Positions 51,427-58,268 of a stretch of DNA of 64,000 nucleotides are shown piece after piece. Both the position numbers and the translations under genes were made by a program. This stretch comes from an uncultured Sphingomonas sp. (GTDB taxonomy: Bacteria; Pseudomonadota; Alphaproteobacteria; Sphingomonadales; Sphingomonadaceae), in assembly GCF_913062585.1 (NCBI RefSeq), contig NZ_CAJXWX010000016.1, positions 1-64,000 of the forward strand. The letters run 5' to 3'. Position 1 is the stretch's first letter; each line of letters begins with the position of its first letter. Below the pieces are notes generated by a model that saw nothing but the letters and a program-made list of their open reading frames with translations, had not been told where the DNA came from and made no database searches.

Positions 51427-54213
51427 TTAGAACCGCACCGCGACCGAAGCCGCATAGGTCCGGCCGTTCTTGTAGAAGGCCGTCGGACGGTCGGGCGTCG
51501 CGTTATACTGGTAATAGGTTTCGTCGAGCAGGTTCTGCGCATTGACGCTCAGCGTGATCGCATCGGTCAGCTTCACACCGGCCGAGAAATCGAGCTGGCT
51601 GTACGGCGCCACCATCTCGCGCGAACCCAGGCGACCGATCGTGCGGAAATAGCTCGAACGGTAATTGTAGCTCAGGCGCGCCTGGAAGATGCCCTTTTCG
51701 AAATAGGGGATCACGTTGACCGTGTGACGCGACAGATAGGGCAGGTTGAGTGCTGCACCGGTCGTGTCGACCGACGAGGTCGAACTGTCCTGATAGGAGT
51801 AGTTCGCCTGGATACCGAAGCCGCCCCAGATTTCGGCCTGACCCGACACCAGCGCGCCGTTGACGGTCGCCTTGCCGCCGTTGATCGGCTGGTTGACGTT
51901 ATAGGTCGTCAGCGCGTTCTGCAGCGTGTTGAAATAGACCGCGTTGGTCCGCGTGTTGATGATGTAGTTCGAGATGTCGCGACGGAACAGTTCTACCGCG
52001 AGCAACGTCCCCGCGCGCGGATACCATTCCGCGGTCAGTTCATAGTTGGTCGACTCGTAGGGCTTCAGGTTCGGGTTGCCGCCGCCGCCATCCAGCGTGA
52101 CGTTGTTGAGCGACAGGCCGGCCGCCAGATCCTCGTAGCGCGGGCGCGAGATCACGCGCGCCACGGCACCGCGCACGATCACCTTCGGGCTGATCGAATA
52201 GGCGATGTTCACGCTGGGCAGGAACTTCAGGTAATCGGTGACCGTCTGGGTCGGCACCGGCACCGGGGTGGCCAGATTGCTCTGCGTCACGGCATAGTTC
52301 GACTGGTCGCGGGTATAGACCAGGCGACCACCGATATTGCCGCGCACGCCGCCCTGGTCGAAATTCGCCTGGATATAGGACGCGATCACCGTCTCGCGCA
52401 CGCGAGTGGAGGCGCCGACCTTGTTGACCAGCGCGCTGTTGATCGCCTTGCCCAGGATGTCGATCACCGCCTGGTCGGGCAGGTTCAGATACTGGGTCGC
52501 ATTGCCCGAACCACCGGTGCCGTCGAACACGCCGCCCGGAGTCACCAGCGTGGGCACGCCCAGCTGGTTGGCGGTCATCGACGTCGTCATATAGGTGTTG
52601 ATGCCACGCGCATCGAGCCGGTTGACGTGGTCGGTCACGCGGCTGCCCAGCAGGATTTGGGTGAAGGGACCGAAGGCGACCGGGATGGTCGCGTCATAGC
52701 CACCGAAAATGTCGCGGTCGGTCGTGACGCTATAGTCCAGGCCACCGATCTGCGCGGCGTTCAGCTGCTGCCCGTTGACGATGACCGGACGGCCCTCGAT
52801 CGTGGCGGGGTTGTTGTTCGGGTTGGTGAAGTAGTTGGCCGGATTGGTCGGATCGCCGCCATAGTTCACCGTCGCCGACTTCGGCCCGAAGGCATAGCTG
52901 AACGGCAGCTTGGTCTGCACGTTGAACAGATATTCGGGGTTGCGCCCGCCGGTCGCGCGCGACCAGCCGCCCGCGAAGCTGATCTTCGCGCCGTCATCGC
53001 CTTCCCAGTCGGCGAAGAAGTTCAGATTGTCGGTCTTCAGCTTGGTCTTGCGGACCAGCGTATCGAGCTGCGACGACTGGTTGGTCGCGGCGCCGAAGCT
53101 GGCCGAGTTGACCACGCCGTTGCTGATGTTCGCCGACTGCAGGACATTGCCGGTCCACGCACCCGGAATGGTGTACATCGACTGGCTGTAATTATTGTAA
53201 TTGCCGTCGATGTGCAGCCCATTGAGGGTCAGCGTCAGATTGTCGGCCGGACGATATTGCATCGTGCCCGACACGCTGGCGCGCTCACGCGTCTGCTGGA
53301 AATAGGCATAGTTGATGCCGAAGGGCGAGACCGCCTTGTACAGGTCGGCGATGGTGCCGCCGGTGATCGTCGCGTTAGGGCTCTTCAGGCTCAACGCGCC
53401 GTTCGAGCAGTTGACGAACGGGCTGCTGTACGGACAGGCGGTGCCGGGCGCCGTCGGGGCGACATTGTCATAGCCGAAGAACTCGACGCCCGCGCGGGTC
53501 AGACTCTGGCGGTCATAGGTGGCGGCGACCAGGATGCCGAAATTGTCGGCCTGGTTGTGCCAGCTGTATAGGCCCGAGGCGCGGACATTGCCCTTGTCCG
53601 ACCGGTCATTGTACGAATAGCCGCCCGAGGCGAATACCGAATTGGGCGCTAGGTCGAGCGGGCGGCGGGTGCGCACGATCACCGTGCCGCCCAGGCTGCC
53701 TTCCTCGATGCGCGGTTCGGGCGACTTGTAGACTTCCAGCCGATCGACCAGCTCGGGGGCGAGCAGCGAATAGTTGAAGGTACGGCTCGACGGGTCGTTG
53801 TCGTTGCCGCCCCAATCGGCCGAGGCAAGTGCATGGCCGTCGAGCAGCATCCGGTTCAGCGCCGGGTCGGTGCCCAGGATGGCGACCTTTTCACCCTCGC
53901 CGAAGCGGCGGTCGATGCTGACGCCCGGAATGTGCGACAGCGACTCTGCCACGTTGCGGTCGGGGAACTTGCCCACGTCCTCGGCGGTGATGACGTCGAC
54001 CACGGCATTGGCTTCGCGCTTGACGTTGATCGCGTTGCGCAGGCTCTGGCGGATGCCGGTGACCACGACGTCGCCGCTGGTATCGGACTGGTCGGCACCG
54101 GGCGCGGTCTGCGTCGGCGCGCTGGTCGACGGAGTAGCCGTCTGCGCGAAGGCGGTGCCCGGAATGCCTGCCAGCGCGGTGGCGGTCAGGATCATGCCGC
54201 GTAAGCTAACCAT
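51427..54213 (-). CDS. TonB-dependent receptor of the N-acetylglucosamine region
   Basis: A 928-residue outer-membrane receptor. ATG at 54213 (GGGGAA 8 nt upstream) starts a signal peptide (SLRGMILTATALAGIPGTAFAQ); a GTG at 54246 is less likely. A Thr/Pro linker and TonB-box-like GDVVVTGIRQSL follow. The plug contains VITAEDVGKFPDRNVAESLSHIPGVSIDR and VAILGTDPALNRMLLDGHALA, a pattern shared by large sphingomonad and Xanthomonas oligosaccharide receptors. The barrel ends YAASVAVRF. It is divergent from the nag genes, with palindromic TGGT..ACCA sites between. Import of chitooligosaccharides, GlcNAc or N-glycan fragments is inferred from this position. Confidence 0.91.
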   Translation of the reverse strand: MVSLRGMILTATALAGIPGTAFAQTATPSTSAPTQTAPGADQSDTSGDVVVTGIRQSLRNAINVKREANAVVDVITAEDVGKFPDRNVAESLSHIPGVSIDRRFGEGEKVAILGTDPALNRMLLDGHALASADWGGNDNDPSSRTFNYSLLAPELVDRLEVYKSPEPRIEEGSLGGTVIVRTRRPLDLAPNSVFASGGYSYNDRSDKGNVRASGLYSWHNQADNFGILVAATYDRQSLTRAGVEFFGYDNVAPTAPGTACPYSSPFVNCSNGALSLKSPNATITGGTIADLYKAVSPFGINYAYFQQTRERASVSGTMQYRPADNLTLTLNGLHIDGNYNNYSQSMYTIPGAWTGNVLQSANISNGVVNSASFGAATNQSSQLDTLVRKTKLKTDNLNFFADWEGDDGAKISFAGGWSRATGGRNPEYLFNVQTKLPFSYAFGPKSATVNYGGDPTNPANYFTNPNNNPATIEGRPVIVNGQQLNAAQIGGLDYSVTTDRDIFGGYDATIPVAFGPFTQILLGSRVTDHVNRLDARGINTYMTTSMTANQLGVPTLVTPGGVFDGTGGSGNATQYLNLPDQAVIDILGKAINSALVNKVGASTRVRETVIASYIQANFDQGGVRGNIGGRLVYTRDQSNYAVTQSNLATPVPVPTQTVTDYLKFLPSVNIAYSISPKVIVRGAVARVISRPRYEDLAAGLSLNNVTLDGGGGNPNLKPYESTNYELTAEWYPRAGTLLAVELFRRDISNYIINTRTNAVYFNTLQNALTTYNVNQPINGGKATVNGALVSGQAEIWGGFGIQANYSYQDSSTSSVDTTGAALNLPYLSRHTVNVIPYFEKGIFQARLSYNYRSSYFRTIGRLGSREMVAPYSQLDFSAGVKLTDAITLSVNAQNLLDETYYQYNATPDRPTAFYKNGRTYAASVAVRF

Positions 54214-54339
54214 ACTCAAATTCCCCAAAAAACTTTTGCGCGCCACCCTATGCGCGATGATCGTTTTTCTGTCGGGAAGATGGTGGCGTCCTCCCTTTTT
54301 GCTATCTCGTTATATTTTATGCTGAGATGCCAACTTGTA

Positions 54340-54398
54340 ACCAAAACGTCATTGGTCCGTAAACGGAAAAAATGTGACGATTGGTTCATGGGACCATT
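54340..54398. promoter_or_regulatory. GntR/HutC-like operator cluster in the nag divergent gap
   Basis: Two inverted repeats lie in the 288-nt gap between the receptor and cutC. One is ACCAA (54340-54344) / TTGGT (54352-54356). The other, TGGTTC (54382-54387) with GGACCA (54391-54396), is an imperfect 15-bp palindrome flanked by ATT..ATT. TGGT..ACCA dyads are typical of HutC-subfamily GntR operators such as NagR/YvoA dre sites. The GntR gene at 55326 is the obvious candidate regulator. The rest of the gap holds promoters but no gene. Confidence 0.5.
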
Positions 54399-54501
54399 GG
54401 GCTGGCGCATTGCCCGACGTGGTGCTTAAATGCCACGTTTGTCGGGGTGCGTCATGCTATGGGTCCCGGGGCTTGAGGCGGCTGTGCCTGGGAGGTTCAA
54501 G

Positions 54502-55245
54502 ATGGTCATGGCACCGGTACGTACTAGGACGCTTTTGGAGATTTGCGTCGATGATGCGGATGGCGTCGCAGCCGTGGTGGCAGGTGGCGGTGACCGGATC
54601 GAATTGTGCGGCGCGCTCGGCCTGGGGGGATTGACCCCGTCTGCGGCGCTGGTCGCCTTGGCCGTCGAGTCCGGCGTGCCCGTCCATGCCATGGTCCGGC
54701 CGCGCGACGGCGACTTCCGCTACGATGCGACCGAAGCCGCGCTGGCCACCGACGAGATCCGGCGGATGGCGGCGATGGGCGTGGCGGGCGTGGTCGTCGG
54801 CGCGATGGCCGATGGTACGCGGCTGGACCTCGACCAGTTGGCGCGCTGGCGCGATGCGGCAGCGGGGATGGCGATCGTGCTGCACCGGGCGATCGACCTG
54901 GTGGCGGAGCCGGTCGCGGCGGTCGAGGCGGTCGCGGCGTTGGGCTATGACCATATCCTGACATCCGGCGGCGCAGCGACGGCGGAGCAGGGTGCGGACG
55001 TGATCGCGGACATGGTCGCCGCGGCCAGCGGTCGCCTGTCCATCATCGCGGGTTCGGGCGTTTCGCCGGACAATGTTGCGCAGTTGATCGAGCGGACCGG
55101 CGTCGAAGCGGTCCACGCTTCGGCCAGCATTCGCGAGGACTGGGGGGATTCGCGGATCGCCGCGATGGGTTTTGCGGTGGGCGCCCGGCGGCGCACCAGT
55201 GCCGAACGGATCGCGGCGATCCGCCGGACGATAGGGGAAGGATAA
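54502..55245 (+). CDS. cutC: CutC-family TIM-barrel protein
   Basis: A 247-residue CutC-family protein. The start LLEICVDDADGVAAVVAGGGDRIELCGALGLGGLTPS, the HAMVRPRDGDFRY segment, FHRA-like VLHRAIDLV, HILTSGGA and IIAGSGVSPDNV are the conserved barrel motifs. It is annotated widely as copper homeostasis, but the copper role is poorly supported in bacteria. Here it sits in front of the nag genes, which suggests a role in amino-sugar metabolism. The ATG at 54502 follows GGGAGG by 7 nt; ATG 54508 is also possible. The 80-nt gap to the GntR gene is AT-rich (about 55250-55275). Confidence 0.88.
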   Translation: MVMAPVRTRTLLEICVDDADGVAAVVAGGGDRIELCGALGLGGLTPSAALVALAVESGVPVHAMVRPRDGDFRYDATEAALATDEIRRMAAMGVAGVVVGAMADGTRLDLDQLARWRDAAAGMAIVLHRAIDLVAEPVAAVEAVAALGYDHILTSGGAATAEQGADVIADMVAAASGRLSIIAGSGVSPDNVAQLIERTGVEAVHASASIREDWGDSRIAAMGFAVGARRRTSAERIAAIRRTIGEG

Positions 55246-55249
55246 AAGC

Positions 55250-55275
55250 CAATGTATGCCATATATAATACCTAT
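55250..55275 (+). promoter_or_regulatory. AT-rich probable promoter of the nag operon
   Basis: The segment CAATGTATGCCATATATAAT and the following TACCTATTG contrast with the GC-rich surroundings, and no other AT-rich block occurs before the GntR gene. ATGCC and GGTAT-type half-sites are present on opposite strands, so a GntR operator may overlap the promoter. The exact -35/-10 pair is not clear. Confidence 0.4.
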
Positions 55276-55325
55276 TGCCGGCTTGGTTGCACTGCGATAA
55301 GCCTTGGTGCGAAGCGGGGCGTGGC

Positions 55326-56099
55326 ATGAGCGACGCCCGGGCAAAGGGGGATGGCGCGGCCATGACATTCTCGGCGCAGGTCGGTTCCTTCCGAAAGGGG
55401 AATCCCGCGCCATTGTACCTCCAGCTCCAGCAGCTGCTGCGCGATGCGATCACCAACAATGTGCTGGCCGAGGACGATGCGATCCCGGCCGAACGCGACC
55501 TGGCGATCGAATATGACGTGTCGCGCATCACCGTGCGCAAGGCGATCGGTGGCCTGGTCGAAGAGGGGCTGCTGACGCGTCGGCGCGGGGCGGGCACCTT
55601 CGTCGCGGGGCGCGTGGAAAAGAGCTTCTCCAAGCTGTCCTCCTTCTCCGAGGACATGATCGCGCGCGGCCGGACGCCGAGCAGCCAGTGGGTCAGCCGC
55701 GCGCCGGGCACCGTCACGCCCGAGGAGGCGATGTCGCTGGGGCTGTCGCCGGGCGCACCGGTCTATCGGTTCCAGCGCGTGCGCTTTGCCGACGAAGTGC
55801 CGATGGCGGTCGAGGTGTCGACCATCGCCGGCTTTGCGCTGCCGTCGATCGAGTCGGTCGACCGGTCGCTTTATGCGGCACTGGAACGTGCGGGCAATCG
55901 GCCGGTGCGCGCGCTCCAGCGGCTGCGCGCGGTGCCGTTCGGCCCCGATCATGCCAAGATGCTGGATGTCGATCCGGGCCATGCGGGCCTGTTGATCGAA
56001 CGGCGCGGATTTCTACGCGATGGACGGGCGGTGGAATATACCCAGTCCTTCTATCGCGGCGATGCCTATGATTTCGTCGCGGAGTTAACCGATGTCTGA
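55326..56099 (+). CDS. GntR-family (HutC subfamily) regulator of the nag genes
   Basis: A 257-residue GntR/HutC regulator. The winged helix spans residues about 28-100: LYLQLQQLLRDAITNNVL, AIPAERDLAIEYDVSRITVRKAIGGLVEEGLLTRRRGAGTFV. The UTRA effector domain follows (KLSSFSEDMIARGRTP, VYRFQRVRFADEVPMAVE, YTQSFYRGDAYDFVAE). Homologues called NagR or NagQ bind GlcNAc-6-phosphate or GlcN6P. It starts the nag operon and its stop overlaps the SIS gene by 8 nt. Likely sites are at 54340-54398 and 55250-55275. ATG 55362 is an alternative start. Confidence 0.88.
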   Translation: MSDARAKGDGAAMTFSAQVGSFRKGNPAPLYLQLQQLLRDAITNNVLAEDDAIPAERDLAIEYDVSRITVRKAIGGLVEEGLLTRRRGAGTFVAGRVEKSFSKLSSFSEDMIARGRTPSSQWVSRAPGTVTPEEAMSLGLSPGAPVYRFQRVRFADEVPMAVEVSTIAGFALPSIESVDRSLYAALERAGNRPVRALQRLRAVPFGPDHAKMLDVDPGHAGLLIERRGFLRDGRAVEYTQSFYRGDAYDFVAELTDV

Positions 56100-57132
56100 A
56101 GTGATGACCGCCGGTCAAGCGGGAACCGGCACCCTGATGGGAGCGGAAGCGGGGGAGGCGCCGGCGGCGATCGCCCGGCTGCTCGCGCGCAACGCGCCGA
56201 CCGTCCGGCCGCTGGCCGAGCGGCTGCGTGCCGCCCCGCCGCCGGTGATCGTCACCATCGCCCGTGGCTCGTCGGACCACGCCGCGACCTATGGGAAATA
56301 TATCCTGGAGACGAAGACCGGCGTGCCGGTGTCGTCGGCCGCACCCTCGGTCGCGTCGATCTTCGAAACGCCGATGAAGGTGCAGGGCGCGCTGGTCATC
56401 GCCATCTCGCAGTCGGGGCGCAGCCCGGACCTGCTGGCGACGGTCGAGGCCTATCGCGCGGGCGGCGCGCATATCGTCGCGCTGGTCAATGACGAGGAGT
56501 CGCCGCTGGCGACCGGCGCGGACACCTTCCTGCCGCTGTCGGCCGGGCCGGAAAAGGCCGTCGCCGCGACCAAGTCCTGCCTGACCGCGCTGGCGGGTCT
56601 GGCGCAGCTCGCCGCCGCCTGGGCGGGGGACGAGACGCTGGAGGCGGCGCTCGCGGATCTGCCCGGACAGGTCGAGCAGGCGCTCGGCCTCGACTGGTCG
56701 CCGGCGGTCGAGGGGCTGCGCGAGGTCAGCCAGATGTTCGTGCTGGGTCGCGGTTACGGCTACGGCGTGGCGCAGGAAGCCGCGCTGAAGCTGAAGGAAA
56801 CCTGCTCGATCCAGGCCGAGCCGTTCAGCGCCGCCGAGGTGCGCCACGGCCCGATGCGCATCGTCGAGCCCGGCTATTCGGTGCTGGGCCTCGCCACGTC
56901 GGACGTGGCGGGCGAGGATGTGAAGGCGGTCGCCGACCAGTTCGAGGCGCGCGGTGCCAAGCCGTTCGTCGCGGGGCAGGGCGGTAGCCTGCCCATGGTC
57001 GCCGGGCACCCCGCGCTGGAGCCGATTTCGATGCTCGCTAGCTTCTACCGCATGGTCGAGGCGCTGGCGCTCGCCCGTGGCATGGACCCCGACTCGCCGC
57101 CGCATCTGCAGAAAGTGACCCGCACGCTATGA
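56092..57132 (+). CDS. SIS-domain glucosamine-6-phosphate deaminase (NagB-II type)
   Basis: A 346-residue double-SIS protein that resembles the isomerase half of GlmS without the glutaminase domain. Motifs are IVTIARGSSDHAATYGKYILE, ALVIAISQSGRSPDLLATVE, PEKAVAATKSCLTALAGL, FVLGRGYGYGVAQEAALKLKETC and AEVRHGPMRIV. In alphaproteobacteria, Shewanella and related nag operons this protein is NagB-II, converting GlcN6P to Fru6P and ammonia. It is coupled to the GntR gene (8-nt overlap) and to nagA (4-nt overlap). Confidence 0.92.
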   Translation: MSEVMTAGQAGTGTLMGAEAGEAPAAIARLLARNAPTVRPLAERLRAAPPPVIVTIARGSSDHAATYGKYILETKTGVPVSSAAPSVASIFETPMKVQGALVIAISQSGRSPDLLATVEAYRAGGAHIVALVNDEESPLATGADTFLPLSAGPEKAVAATKSCLTALAGLAQLAAAWAGDETLEAALADLPGQVEQALGLDWSPAVEGLREVSQMFVLGRGYGYGVAQEAALKLKETCSIQAEPFSAAEVRHGPMRIVEPGYSVLGLATSDVAGEDVKAVADQFEARGAKPFVAGQGGSLPMVAGHPALEPISMLASFYRMVEALALARGMDPDSPPHLQKVTRTL

Positions 57133-58268
57133 ACCGTTTCCGTTTCGTCAACGGCCATGTCGCGACCTCCGGCGGCGTCCTGCCGGGTGCGGAGATCGTC
57201 GTGGACGGCGATCGCATCGCGTCGATCGGCGCGGTCGAGGGTTCGGGCGATGCGATCGACCTGAACGGCGGCTGGGTCGTCCCCGGCTATATCGACACGC
57301 AGGTCAATGGCGGCGGCGGCGTGCTGTTCAACGATCGTCTCGACGTGGACGGCATCGCGACCATGGCGGCGGCGCATGCCGTCTATGGCACCACCGCGAT
57401 GCTGCCGACGCTCGTCAGCGAGACGCCCGACAAGATCGCCCGCGCGCTCGAGGCGATCGACGAGGCGATCGAGGCGAAGGTGCCGGGTATCGTCGGCATC
57501 CATGTCGAGGGGCCGGTGCTCAATCCGGCGCGCAAGGGCATCCACGATCCGGCGCGCTTCCGCGACCTGGACGACGAGATGGTCGCCGTCCTGACCCGCC
57601 CGCGCAAGGGCAAGGTCATGCTGACCATCGCGCCCGAGCGGGTGCCCTTGGCGACGATCAAGCGGCTGGTCGATGCGGGCGTGCTGGTCAGCGCCGGTCA
57701 TACCGAGGCGAGCTACGAGCAGGCGATGGCGGCGTTCGATGTTGGGCTGTCGGGTATCACCCATCTCTACAACGCGATGCCCGCGATGCAGCAGCGGGTG
57801 CCGGGGCTGGCGGGCGCGACGCTCGACGATCCGCGGCCCTATAGCGGCCTCATCATCGACGGCTTCCACGTTTCCGCGCCGATGCTGCGGCTGGCGCTGA
57901 AGGCGCGGCCGTTCGACAAGCTGATGCTCGTTACCGACGCCATGTCCTCGGTCGGGGCGGTGGAGAAGGGTTTCGTTCTGCACGGCCGCCATATCGACGT
58001 GTCGGGCGGCAAGTGCACCTATGCCGACGGGACGCTGGCGGGCTCGGACCTCGACATGGGGTCGGCGGTTGCCAATGCGGTCGAGCAGCTGCGCATCACC
58101 GTCGACCAGGCGGCGGTGCTGGCCGCGACCAACCCGGCGGCGTTTCTGGGCCTCGCCCATGAGCGTGGAGCGCTGGCCAAGGGCCTGCGTGCCGACTGGG
58201 TGGTGCTCGATGACGCGCTCAAGCCGGTCGAAACCCGCATCGCGACGGCGGAGCCGGTCGCGGCATGA
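57129..58268 (+). CDS. nagA: N-acetylglucosamine-6-phosphate deacetylase
   Basis: A 379-residue amidohydrolase. It has VVPGYIDTQVNGGGG (first barrel strand), the metal-ligand Glu127 in IHVEGPVL, His191 in SAGHTEA, His212 in ITHLYNAM, the substrate loop DGFHV (His247) and the catalytic Asp270 in VTDAMSS. It hydrolyses GlcNAc-6-P, made by the PTS, to GlcN6P and acetate. The ATG overlaps the preceding stop by 4 nt, and the stop overlaps the GH2 start by 4 nt. Confidence 0.96.
   Translation: MNRFRFVNGHVATSGGVLPGAEIVVDGDRIASIGAVEGSGDAIDLNGGWVVPGYIDTQVNGGGGVLFNDRLDVDGIATMAAAHAVYGTTAMLPTLVSETPDKIARALEAIDEAIEAKVPGIVGIHVEGPVLNPARKGIHDPARFRDLDDEMVAVLTRPRKGKVMLTIAPERVPLATIKRLVDAGVLVSAGHTEASYEQAMAAFDVGLSGITHLYNAMPAMQQRVPGLAGATLDDPRPYSGLIIDGFHVSAPMLRLALKARPFDKLMLVTDAMSSVGAVEKGFVLHGRHIDVSGGKCTYADGTLAGSDLDMGSAVANAVEQLRITVDQAAVLAATNPAAFLGLAHERGALAKGLRADWVVLDDALKPVETRIATAEPVAA

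Noticed and set aside
55250..55275. A perfect NagR/NagQ operator in the AT-rich block before the GntR gene
   Set aside because: Only half-site resemblance is present and the dyad is not symmetrical, so it is reported as a promoter region only.
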